Below, in pieces: positions 17,996 to 26,606 of a stretch of 64,000 nt of DNA. A model generated the notes under the pieces. That model saw only the letters and a list, made by a program, of their open reading frames with translations, was not told where the DNA came from and did no database searches. Each line of letters begins with the position of its first letter. The stretch's first letter is position 1. The position numbers and the translations under genes were made by a program. The DNA is from Verrucomicrobiales bacterium (GTDB taxonomy: Bacteria > Verrucomicrobiota > Verrucomicrobiia > Verrucomicrobiales > V1-33). The stretch lies in the NCBI GenBank assembly GCA_028293125.1, contig JAQGPJ010000061.1, positions 1 to 64,000 of the forward strand. The letters are read 5' to 3'.

Positions 17996-20900
17996 TCATG
18001 GCACGGCCGCGGGGAAATTGTCCGCAGTGGCCACATGGAGGCGCAGGAAGCGCCGGGCGGCGCCGGCGGCGGGGGTGATGGTGGCCACCGCCTCCGCGCC
18101 GGTTCCCGTGATGGTGGCAAGGGCGTCCACACGGGTCCAGGCCTTCAGGTCGGTGCTGGAGTAGAGCCGGTAGAAGCGACCGGCCACGGTGGGGAAGCGC
18201 GCCTCCCAGACTCCTCCCCCGGCGGCCGCCGGGGCGAGGCCGGTGATGCGCAGGACGCTGGAGGCGTCCGCGGGGTTGGTGCCGGCGATCAGCTCCTGGG
18301 CGTCGGACATGCCGTCCCCGTCCGTGTCCCCCGCGGGAGTGACCGCGCCCACCGGAGCGCCGATCTGGAAGTTGTCGGTCCACATCCGGTTGCCGCCGGA
18401 GCCTCCCACGCTCACGGCGTCATTGCTCTGCTCCGAGACCAGGGCCGCGAAGGCGCCGGGCTCCACATTCCCGCCGTTCTGGGCGGTCGGGCCGCCGAAG
18501 GTGGTGAGATCGACGGTTCCCAGATGGATGCCATCCACATACATCTCCAGCTTCAGCGCGGGGAGGTTGAAGCGCACGGCGTAGTTGTGCCATTCGCCCA
18601 GGCCGACATGCGCCAGACCGGTGTCCAGCCCCGCCGACACTTCGCCGAGCGCGGCGTTGTAAACCCCGACCTCCGGCAGCGTGGTGTGACCATCGAGGCG
18701 GAAGAAGACGGAAAGGCCATTGGGATTGGAGGCTCCGGCGATACCGTCGCGGACATTGCCGGTCGTGATGTCGATGCGGTCCGCCGTCTGCACGGCGTCG
18801 AACTGCACCGTGAAATCATCCCATTTGTCGTATTCAATGCCGTAGTCCACCCCGCCGCCCGTCTGGGTGATGCCGGTGACGGACCCGGCTCCGGCTCCGC
18901 CCGGCCACACGGGCTCCCCGTCGGCGATGAAGGAGTCGTTGTTCAGGCTCCATGCGCCGGAACTCCAAAGCTGGGGAGGATTGCCGTAAGTGTTCTCAAC
19001 CGTCAGCTGGGCCTCGTCCGTCAGGGGATAGGCACCGTTGGCGTAGGGCACGCCGTTCCGGGCATTGTCCGTGTTCCCCACCCCGATGGTGAAAGTGTCG
19101 CTATAGTCCAGAGTGCCGATCAGAGTGGAGCCGCCCACGGGAACGCCCACGGGCGCGCCGACCTGAAAGTTGTCGGTCCACACGCGGTTGCCGCCGGCGG
19201 CACCCACGCTCACCGCTTTGTAACTGTTCTCTGAAAGCAGAGCCGCAAAGGCCCCACCATGGAAGGTGGCCAGATCCACGGTGCCAAGGCTGATTTCATC
19301 CGCATAGACCGTCAGGGTTTTGTCGATGTTGTTGAAGCGCACGGCGTAGTTGTGCCACGTGCCCACCGTCAGGCCCGCCCGCCCGGTGTTCATCCCGGCA
19401 TCCACCTCCCCGACGGACGCATTGTAAATCCCCACCTCCGGCAATGTGGTCTGGCCATCGGCCCGGATGAAAACGGAGATGCCATTGGGATTGGCGGGCC
19501 CGGCAATGCTGTCCCGCGCATTGCCCATGGTGAGGTCGATGCGGTCGGGTGTCTGCACGGCGTCGAACTGCACCACAAAGTCCTTCCGCAGGCCGTATTC
19601 GATGCCGTAGTCCACCCCGCCCCCCGTCTGGGTGATGCCGGTGGCGGATCCCGTGCCGCTGTCGCCTGGCCACGGCGGAACGCCGTCGGCGATCACCGCG
19701 TTGTTGTTCAGGCTCCAGAGGGCTGTGGTCCAGCTTTGCGCCGGATTGCCGTGGGCGGTCTCCACATTCAGCAGCGGGGAGCCGGCGGGAATGGGATAGG
19801 CTCCAGTGGTGTAGGCGGTGCCCTGCCGGGTGCCCGCCGCCCCGTCGCCGATGGTGAAGGTGTCGCTGTAGTCCAAGGTGCTGATCAGGCGGGAGGATCC
19901 CACCGCGACTCCGCTGGTCACCGGCGGGGGCACGGGAGGGGTGGGGATGGTCACCGACGCGCTCAGGTCCGGTTCCTCCTCATCCGTGAATTTCAAGGTC
20001 ACTTCGGGAACCGAGACCGGAATGCCGGTGAACACAGCCACCGCGCCGTAGGCGCCGATGGGGGTGCCTGCGGATCCGGCGGGGGGCGTGACGACCCATC
20101 CGTCCGTGCTGACCGGGCCGCGCCCGGTGACGCGGACACTGACACTGAAGGTGTCATCCGCGGGATCCAAGGTGTTTTTGGTGTCCCGGACGGCCACGGG
20201 CGTTCCCAGCCGGATGCCTGCCACCGCCGGCGCCCCGAAGGCACCCACTTGGAAATTGTCGGTCCACAGGCGGGTGCCCCCGGCTCCGCCCACGCTGACG
20301 GCGTCATTGCTGGCATCTGTGATCAGGCCAGCGAAGGATCCGGCGGGAATGGTCTCCGAGCCCAGCGTGGCCAGGTTCACGGTGCCCAGACTGACCTCAT
20401 CCACATAGACGGTGATGGTTTTCGCCGCCAGATTGAAGCGGGCGGCATAGTTATGCCACTGCCCGGTTTTCACCGCTGCCAGGCCGGTGTCGAGACCGGT
20501 GTTGATCTCCCCCAGCAGGGCATTGTAGAGACCCACCTCCGGCAATTCGTGGCCGTCAGCCCGGATGAAAAGGGAAAGGCCGTCGGGATTGAGGTCTCCG
20601 GCGATGCCGTCCCGGGTGTTCCCAATGGTCAGGTTGGCGCGGTCCAAAGGCTGCACGGCGTCGAACTGCACCACAAAATCGTTCTCCAGGTCATACTCCA
20701 GACCGTAATCGATGGCGTTCCCCGTCTGGGTCATGCCGGTGGCCGACCCACCCCCGCTGCCGCCGGGATAAGGGGGCGTGCCGTTGTTGACATTGGCGTC
20801 GTCACTCATGCTCCACCGGGCATCCGACCAGAACTGCTCCGTGTTCAGATAGGAAGTCTCCACCCTCAGCGCCTCCGGAACCGAGCTGCCGACCGGATAA

Positions 20901-21067
20901 GCGCCCGGTGCCAGACCGGTTCGGTTGCCGGTGCCCAAGGTGAAGGAGTCGCTGAAATCCAAGGTGCCGATGAGGGAGGACTCCCCGACAGGCACACTGT
21001 CCGCCCGGCCATGGCCGGAAAGCAGAACCGTGCAGGGCAAAAAGAAAAGAAGTCGGCGCAAAGTCAT
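17996..21067 (-). CDS. Large secreted protein with three LamG-like repeats
   Basis: A 1023-residue exported protein with Sec signal MTLRRLLFFLPCTVLLSG. It contains three tandem copies of a module of about 220-250 residues, each opening with a TLDFSDSFT/TLDYSDTFTIG motif and ending with a TDNFQVGA/TDNFQIGAP motif; these look like concanavalin/LamG beta-sandwiches. A linker with SVTIPTPPVPPP separates modules 1 and 2. The tail carries a calcium-binding DTDGDGMSDAQEL motif and ends with a beta-rich FYRLYSSTD region common at the C-terminus of verrucomicrobial surface proteins. It is a likely cell-surface or polysaccharide-binding protein. Start ATG at 21067; upstream codons are not signal-like. 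Confidence 0.78.
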   Translation of the reverse strand: MTLRRLLFFLPCTVLLSGHGRADSVPVGESSLIGTLDFSDSFTLGTGNRTGLAPGAYPVGSSVPEALRVETSYLNTEQFWSDARWSMSDDANVNNGTPPYPGGSGGGSATGMTQTGNAIDYGLEYDLENDFVVQFDAVQPLDRANLTIGNTRDGIAGDLNPDGLSLFIRADGHELPEVGLYNALLGEINTGLDTGLAAVKTGQWHNYAARFNLAAKTITVYVDEVSLGTVNLATLGSETIPAGSFAGLITDASNDAVSVGGAGGTRLWTDNFQVGAFGAPAVAGIRLGTPVAVRDTKNTLDPADDTFSVSVRVTGRGPVSTDGWVVTPPAGSAGTPIGAYGAVAVFTGIPVSVPEVTLKFTDEEEPDLSASVTIPTPPVPPPVTSGVAVGSSRLISTLDYSDTFTIGDGAAGTRQGTAYTTGAYPIPAGSPLLNVETAHGNPAQSWTTALWSLNNNAVIADGVPPWPGDSGTGSATGITQTGGGVDYGIEYGLRKDFVVQFDAVQTPDRIDLTMGNARDSIAGPANPNGISVFIRADGQTTLPEVGIYNASVGEVDAGMNTGRAGLTVGTWHNYAVRFNNIDKTLTVYADEISLGTVDLATFHGGAFAALLSENSYKAVSVGAAGGNRVWTDNFQVGAPVGVPVGGSTLIGTLDYSDTFTIGVGNTDNARNGVPYANGAYPLTDEAQLTVENTYGNPPQLWSSGAWSLNNDSFIADGEPVWPGGAGAGSVTGITQTGGGVDYGIEYDKWDDFTVQFDAVQTADRIDITTGNVRDGIAGASNPNGLSVFFRLDGHTTLPEVGVYNAALGEVSAGLDTGLAHVGLGEWHNYAVRFNLPALKLEMYVDGIHLGTVDLTTFGGPTAQNGGNVEPGAFAALVSEQSNDAVSVGGSGGNRMWTDNFQIGAPVGAVTPAGDTDGDGMSDAQELIAGTNPADASSVLRITGLAPAAAGGGVWEARFPTVAGRFYRLYSSTDLKAWTRVDALATITGTGAEAVATITPAAGAARRFLRLHVATADNFPAAVP

Positions 21068-21369
21068 GGGATGGAAGGTTGAATGGGAACGGTTGGGAAA
21101 ACTGAAGTTTATTGAAAAAGCATGAATGACGGCATGCTGATTTGGAATCACATCTTCGTGTCATCCAGTCCTGCGGCCTGCCCCCTGCGGCATGTCTGTC
21201 CATCCAGTCCATACCGTCCATCCAGTCCATCCAAAGCCGGTCAGTGGACAAAGGATGGACGGAATGGACTAAAATGGACAGGAATGGACAAAAACGGACC
21301 GGCCTTGCGGCGGTGCCTTGGCGGGTTCATGCGTTATTCACCGGACATGGGCCGGGACCTTCTTTTTCC
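21068..21369. other. Divergent promoter region filled by a repeat array
   Basis: About 300 bp between two divergent genes, so promoters for both must lie here. Most of the centre is occupied by GTCCATCCA-type arrays. I see no clear -35/-10 motif. Confidence 0.45.
21194..21289. repeat. Inverted arrays of GTCCATCCA-type units
   Basis: The left array (about 21194-21232) repeats GTCCATCCA/GTCCATACC units; the right array (about 21253-21289) repeats the complement, GGATGGAC/AATGGAC. The arms can fold into an imperfect hairpin. Unusually for this repeat class it lies between divergent genes, in a promoter region. Confidence 0.75.
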
Positions 21370-23379
21370 ATGAATAGCACTGGACCCGCCCTGCTCCTTC
21401 TCTGCTTACTGACGGGCGCATCCACCGCCGCGGAGGACCGCCCCGGGCTGGCGGACCGGCTGGCGCGGCTGGGGTCGCGGGAGCTGCGCGGACTGGACCG
21501 GACGCTGGCGCAGCGGAACGCGGAGCTGGCCCGGCTCCCTGAGGAGCCGGCGGATGCGGGCGGGGGGCGCATCGGGTGGCACAGCCCGCTGAGCGGGGCC
21601 GGACTGCCGGACGTTCCCCAGTGGATGGAGATCGATCTTGGCGCGGAGGAGTCCTTTGATGCCGTGGTGCTGGTGGCCGCCAGCGGGGGGGACGGAGCCC
21701 AGGCGGGGCTGGGGTATGGGTTTCCCGCGCGGTTCACGGTGTCGATCTCCATGGACAAGGACAAGAACGCCGGCTTTGAAAATCCGGCGGTGCTGGCGGA
21801 CTTCACCCGGGAGGACTTCCCCAATCCGGAGGCGCTGCCGGTGTATCTCAGCACTCCCGGCGCGCAGGGCCGTCATCTGCGGATCACGGCGGTCAAACCG
21901 TTCCGTCAGGGGGAATTTCAGCTCTGCGCCATGGGCGAGGTCATGGTGCTGAAGGGCAAGCGCGACATCGCCGTGGGCTGCGCGGTGTCCACCAGCGGCA
22001 GCTACCGCAACAGCACGGCCTGGAACGCCTCCAACCTGACGGACGGGCAGACGGTGCTGGGTCCCCCGGCCACGGCGGAGCCCTCGCCGGGCCACGGATT
22101 CCACAGCGCCATCGCGGACACGGTGGATGCGGGGAAATGGGTGCGGATCGACCTTGGCGAGGCGCTGCCCTTGGAGGAGGTGCGCCTGTTCCCGGCCCGG
22201 CCCCGCGACTTTCCGGTGCGGCGGGGGTTCGGGTTTCCGGTGCGCTTCAGGGTGGAGGCGGCGATGGACGGATCCTTCACGGATCCTTTAATACTGGCCG
22301 ACTTCACGGGGGAGGATTTTCAGAATCCGGGGGAGAACCCGGTCACCATCCGTGCCGGCGGGGTGACCGCCCGCATGGTGCGCATCACCGCCACCCGGCT
22401 GTGGATGCGCTACGACGAGCACGACTTTGTGTTCGCCCTGGCGGAGGCCCAGGTGTTCTCCGGCGGGGAGAATGCGGCCCTCGGCCGCCCGGTCACGGCT
22501 TTGGACAACGTGACCAGCGACCGGTGGAAACCTGAATTGCTGACGGACGGATTCACCAGTCAGTACCGGCTGGCGGACTGGCCGGACTGGCTGCGGGGCC
22601 TGTCGCGCCGCCGGGAGGTGAAACAGGAGATGGCCGTACTGAAAGCCCGGCGGACCGTCCTGGTGGGCGGAGGACTGCGGGAGGCGGGGATGGCCCTGCT
22701 GTGGATGCTGCTGGGGACCGGCCTGCTGCTGACCCTGGGGTTTCTGCGCTACCGCCGGCGGCGGCAGGCGGAGATCATGCGGCTGCGGCTGCGGATCGCG
22801 TCGGATCTGCATGACGACATCGGCAGCAATCTGGGCAGCATCATGCTGCTCAGCCGCCTGGCCGTGCGGCATCCCGGCGGACCGGAGCCGGGGGAGCTGG
22901 AGGAGATCCACCGGGTGGCCAGCGAGACGGCGGAGTCCATGCGGGACATCGTCTGGCTGATCCAGCCGGGGAAAAACCCGATGGAGGATCTGGTTTCCCG
23001 CATGCGGGAAACCGCCCGCGCCCTGCTGCCGGAGGCGGAGTGCCGGCTGACCGCCGAAGGGGCCTCCGGACCGCTGCCGCTCGACGCCCAACGGCAGATC
23101 TTTCTGTTCTTCAAGGAGGCGGTGAACAACATTCAGCGGCACGCCGCCGCCACGGTGGTGGGCATCCATATGCAGCGGACGGGCCATGGGCTGCGGCTGG
23201 TCATTGAGGACAATGGCCGGGGGTTTTCCCCGGACCAGCCGTCCTCCGGATACGGTCTGGGCAGCATGAAACGGAGGGCGGAAGCGCTGCGGGGAACGCT
23301 GGAAATCACCTCCTCCCCAAGCGGCGGCACCCGGCTGGAACTGCACTGCCGGACGGGCGGGCTTCGCACGTTTGTGTGA
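21370..23379 (+). CDS. Sensor histidine kinase with two extracytoplasmic discoidin-like modules
   Basis: A 669-residue membrane kinase. After a signal-like segment (1-18), two related beta-sandwich modules (about 60-200 and 210-390) each contain an IDLG opening and a GFPxRF...LADFTxEDFxNP core, resembling F5/8-type-C carbohydrate-binding domains. A membrane helix follows at about 440-462. The cytoplasmic part is HisKA_3 with the phospho-accepting His481 in DLHDDIGSNLG, and an HATPase with the NNIQRH N-box and EDNGRGF G-box. This is the NarX/DesK class, which pairs with NarL-type regulators; one lies 5 kb downstream. The start is the ATG at 21370; the longer open frame upstream runs through a repeat array. 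Confidence 0.85.
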   Translation: MNSTGPALLLLCLLTGASTAAEDRPGLADRLARLGSRELRGLDRTLAQRNAELARLPEEPADAGGGRIGWHSPLSGAGLPDVPQWMEIDLGAEESFDAVVLVAASGGDGAQAGLGYGFPARFTVSISMDKDKNAGFENPAVLADFTREDFPNPEALPVYLSTPGAQGRHLRITAVKPFRQGEFQLCAMGEVMVLKGKRDIAVGCAVSTSGSYRNSTAWNASNLTDGQTVLGPPATAEPSPGHGFHSAIADTVDAGKWVRIDLGEALPLEEVRLFPARPRDFPVRRGFGFPVRFRVEAAMDGSFTDPLILADFTGEDFQNPGENPVTIRAGGVTARMVRITATRLWMRYDEHDFVFALAEAQVFSGGENAALGRPVTALDNVTSDRWKPELLTDGFTSQYRLADWPDWLRGLSRRREVKQEMAVLKARRTVLVGGGLREAGMALLWMLLGTGLLLTLGFLRYRRRRQAEIMRLRLRIASDLHDDIGSNLGSIMLLSRLAVRHPGGPEPGELEEIHRVASETAESMRDIVWLIQPGKNPMEDLVSRMRETARALLPEAECRLTAEGASGPLPLDAQRQIFLFFKEAVNNIQRHAAATVVGIHMQRTGHGLRLVIEDNGRGFSPDQPSSGYGLGSMKRRAEALRGTLEITSSPSGGTRLELHCRTGGLRTFV

Positions 23380-23414
23380 ATTGTCTTAATGCCGGAGTGA
23401 TCCAGGGTGGGAGG

Positions 23415-26400
23415 ATGAAGTTTTTCCTTCCCGTCCTCCTGACCACTCTCTGCTGCGGCATTGGCGGCACCGGCGTCCGCGCGTCCGCCGCCGCGGAGGG
23501 GACGGGCGCGCCGCTGCCGGAGGCAGCGGGCCGGGCCGTCGATTTTGTGAAGGACATTCAGCCCATTCTAACCGCCCGTTGCCTGGACTGCCACGGGCCG
23601 GATAAACAGAAGGGCGGCTACCGCGTGGATGTGAAAACCGCCGCCCTCACCGCGGGCGACCACCACGCGCCCAACATCCGCCCCGGAAACAGCGCGGAAA
23701 GCCCGCTCATTCACTTTGTCGCCGGGCTGGATGAGGACATGAGGATGCCCGCCAAAGGCGCACCCCTGAAGCCGGAGGAGATCGGGCTGCTACGGGCGTG
23801 GATCGACCAAGGCGCGGTGTGGCCGGACAGCGCCTCCGCCGCCGTCCAGGACCCACTGGACTGGTGGTCGCTGCAGCCTTTGGTCAAACCGTCCGTGCCG
23901 CCGGGAGCCGCGCATCCGGTGGATGCCTTTGTGCGGGCGGAGCTGGCCAAACGAGGCATCGCGCCCAATCCCTCCGCGGACCGCCGCACCCTGATCCGCC
24001 GCGTGACCTTCGACCTCACCGGACTGCCGCCTTCGCCGGAGGAGGTGGACGCCTTTGTGGCGGACACCAGCCCGGACGCTTGGGAGAAGGTGGTGGACCG
24101 CCTGCTGGCCTCCCCCCGTTACGGCGAGCGCTGGGCGCGGCACTGGCTGGATGTGGCGCACTACGGCGATACCCACGGCTACGACAAGGACCAGCCCCGC
24201 CCCAATGCCTGGCCCTACCGGGATTATGTGATCCACGCCCTGAACTCGGACAAGCCTTATAACCAGTTCGTGCGCGAGCAGATCGCCGGCGACGCGCTGT
24301 ATCCGGGCTCGGCGGACGGCATCACGGCCTTGGGGTTCCTCTCCGCCGGGCCGTGGGATTTTATCGGGCACGTGGAGCTGCCGGAGTCGAAGACCGACGG
24401 GAAAATCGCCCGGCTGCTGGACCGCGACGATATGTTGTCCAACACCATGACCGCCTTCACGGCCCTCACGGTCCAGTGCGCCCGCTGCCACAATCACAAG
24501 TTCGACCCCGTGAAGCAGGAGGACTATTACAACCTCCAGTCCGTGTTCGCCGCCCTGGACCGCACGGACCGGACGTTCGACACCGATCCGGAAACCGCCA
24601 ACCGCCGCGCCGCCCTGCAGGCGGAGCGGGCTCCGCTGGCCGCGCTGGTGAAGGATCTGGAATCCGAGGGCACCGGCAAAGGCCGGGTGTTCCAACTGGA
24701 GAGGCTGATCACCGACCTGCGCCAGGGAGCCAAAGCCCCGGAGCGCCCGGAATACGGCTATCACAGCCAGATTGCGGACCGTCAGGATACCGTGAAATGG
24801 GTGCAGGCGGACCTTGGGGCCGCGTCCTCCTCCGTCCCCCTGACCAAAGTGGTGATGGCCGCCGCCCATGACGACTTTGCCGGGATCGGCGCGGGTTTCG
24901 GGTTTCCCCTGCGCTGGAAGCTGGAGATCTCCGACGACGACGCCTTCCAGCGGGAGGTGACGGTGATCGCGGACCGGACGGGGGAGGACTTTCCTAACCC
25001 CCGCAGTGAACCCGTCACTGTGGACGCCTCTGGAAAAAGCGGTCGCTATATCCGCCTGACGGCCACGAAACTGGCGGAGCGTCAGAATGATTATATCCTC
25101 GCGCTGGCCGAGCTGCAGGCGCTGGACGCCGCGGGCCGCAATGTGGCGTTGGGAGGCCGCGTGACCGCGCTGGACACCACCGACGTGCGCCCCCGCTGGG
25201 AGCGGTCCAATCTGACGGACGGTTATTATCACGGCCGCGCGGCCCGGACCACGCCGGAGGAGCTGGCCGCCTTGGAAAAGGAAAAAGCCGGACTGCTGAA
25301 AGCGGAGCCCCCCGACAGCACCGCCGCCCGTCTGGCGGAGGTGCGGAAAAACCTGGCGGACGTGGACGCGCGGCTCGCGGCCCTGCCCCCCGTGCGGACC
25401 GTCTATGCCGGCACCGTGCTGACGGGGTCCGGCAACTTCGTGGGCACCGGCGCCAGCGGCGGCAAACCCCGCCCGGTCTTTGTGCTGCGTCGCGGCGATG
25501 TCCGCCAAGAGGGCGCTCCTTCCGTTCCCGCCTCCGTCCCCATCAGCCATGAGCTGCCGGCGGAGTTCCACCTGCCTCCGGATGCGCCCGAAAGCGCCCG
25601 CCGCGCCGCCTTGGCAGCTTGGATCACGGACCCGCGCAATCCGCTGACATGGCGTGTGATCGTGAACCGCGTCTGGCAATATCACTTCGGGCGCGGGCTG
25701 TCGGATTCGCCGAACGACTTCGGCCGCATGGGCCAGAAACCCTCGCACCCCGCGCTCCTCGACTGGCTGGCCGCCGGGTTCCGCGACGGCGACCAGTCCC
25801 TGAAGGCCCTGCACCGCCTGCTGCTCACCAGCGAAACCTACCGCCAAGCCTCCACCGGCAATGACGAGGCCGAGAAAACCGACGCCGGCAATACCCTGCT
25901 CTGGCGCATGAACCGCCGCAAGCTGGAGGCCGAAGCCGTGCGCGACACCATCCTTGACGCCGCCGGCAAACTGGACCTGACCATGGGCGGTCCGGGCTAC
26001 AAGGACTTCGTGGTCGAGAAGCCGGAGCATTCCCCGCACTATCAATACGCCCTGCACGACCCCGAGGACCCCGCCACCCACCGCCGCTCCATCTACCGCT
26101 TCATCGTGCGCTCCCAGACCGAACCCCTGATGACGGTGCTGGACTGCGCGGACCCGTCCATGTCCGTAGACCGGCGTAATGAAACCCTCAACGCCCTCCA
26201 GGCCTTGGCGCTGCGCAACAACAAGCTGACCCTCGCCATGGCCGTGCACTTCGCGAACCGCGTCGCCGCCATGGCCCCCACCGTCGAGGGCCGGATACAT
26301 GCCGCCTTCCGCCTGGCGCTGAGCCGCGATCCCAAGCCGGAGGAGACCGCGGCGCTCACCGCCTTCGCCCATGAGCAGGGCCTCGTGAATGTCTGCCGTA

Positions 26401-26438
26401 TTATTTTCAACCTGAACGAATTCGCCTTCATCGACTGA
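23415..26438 (+). CDS. PSCyt1/DUF1549/DUF1553 (PSD1-type) secreted cytochrome protein with discoidin-like insert
   Basis: A 1007-residue exported protein of a PVC-specific family. Order: Sec signal (1-20), PSCyt1 haem c site CLDCH in ARCLDCHGPDKQKGG, DUF1549 (about 165-385, RVTFDLTGLPPSPEEVDAF), an inserted module (about 453-609) related to those of the adjacent kinase, and DUF1553 (about 735-1000, NPLTWRVIVNRVWQYHFGRG). A second CxxCH (CARCH) sits near residue 355. The function of the family is unknown; it usually accompanies DUF1501 proteins and sulfatases, implying polysaccharide breakdown. The start is ATG 23415, preceded by GGGAGG. It begins 35 bp after the kinase gene, so cotranscription is likely. 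Confidence 0.88.
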   Translation: MKFFLPVLLTTLCCGIGGTGVRASAAAEGTGAPLPEAAGRAVDFVKDIQPILTARCLDCHGPDKQKGGYRVDVKTAALTAGDHHAPNIRPGNSAESPLIHFVAGLDEDMRMPAKGAPLKPEEIGLLRAWIDQGAVWPDSASAAVQDPLDWWSLQPLVKPSVPPGAAHPVDAFVRAELAKRGIAPNPSADRRTLIRRVTFDLTGLPPSPEEVDAFVADTSPDAWEKVVDRLLASPRYGERWARHWLDVAHYGDTHGYDKDQPRPNAWPYRDYVIHALNSDKPYNQFVREQIAGDALYPGSADGITALGFLSAGPWDFIGHVELPESKTDGKIARLLDRDDMLSNTMTAFTALTVQCARCHNHKFDPVKQEDYYNLQSVFAALDRTDRTFDTDPETANRRAALQAERAPLAALVKDLESEGTGKGRVFQLERLITDLRQGAKAPERPEYGYHSQIADRQDTVKWVQADLGAASSSVPLTKVVMAAAHDDFAGIGAGFGFPLRWKLEISDDDAFQREVTVIADRTGEDFPNPRSEPVTVDASGKSGRYIRLTATKLAERQNDYILALAELQALDAAGRNVALGGRVTALDTTDVRPRWERSNLTDGYYHGRAARTTPEELAALEKEKAGLLKAEPPDSTAARLAEVRKNLADVDARLAALPPVRTVYAGTVLTGSGNFVGTGASGGKPRPVFVLRRGDVRQEGAPSVPASVPISHELPAEFHLPPDAPESARRAALAAWITDPRNPLTWRVIVNRVWQYHFGRGLSDSPNDFGRMGQKPSHPALLDWLAAGFRDGDQSLKALHRLLLTSETYRQASTGNDEAEKTDAGNTLLWRMNRRKLEAEAVRDTILDAAGKLDLTMGGPGYKDFVVEKPEHSPHYQYALHDPEDPATHRRSIYRFIVRSQTEPLMTVLDCADPSMSVDRRNETLNALQALALRNNKLTLAMAVHFANRVAAMAPTVEGRIHAAFRLALSRDPKPEETAALTAFAHEQGLVNVCRIIFNLNEFAFID

Positions 26439-26532
26439 CCGGCGAAAGCCGGCTGCATAATGGGTAGAACAGGCGTCTCGCCTGTCCCGCCGGGCATCCT
26501 GCCCGGTGCCGAAGAATCGGTCTTTCCAACTC
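26438..26532 (+). repeat. Triple-hairpin dispersed repeat, copy 1
   Basis: Directly after the PSD1 stop codon are three successive short palindromes: CCGG-CGAAAG-CCGG (26439-26452), ACAGGCGTCTCGCCTGT (26469-26485) and CCGGGCATCCTGCCCGG (26490-26506). A conserved tail GAATCGGT follows, then TTTCCA. The same unit recurs at 40827-40925 and, inverted, at 41112-41160. It resembles a REP-like extragenic element. Confidence 0.8.
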
Positions 26533-26606
26533 TCCGGAATGCCGGCTCCGGACCTCCGAATCAAACCAAAATTTAAAATTCAATCAATTCATCTTTGAAA
26601 AATGGT

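Noticed and set aside
21142-21369. 76-codon N-terminal extension of the sensor kinase
   Set aside because: It translates the GTCCATCCA arrays (IQSIPSIQSIQS) and would remove the signal peptide from the N-terminus.
23790-26564. 924-codon frame opposite the PSD1-type gene
   Set aside because: No domain pattern; the plus-strand frame is a known family throughout.
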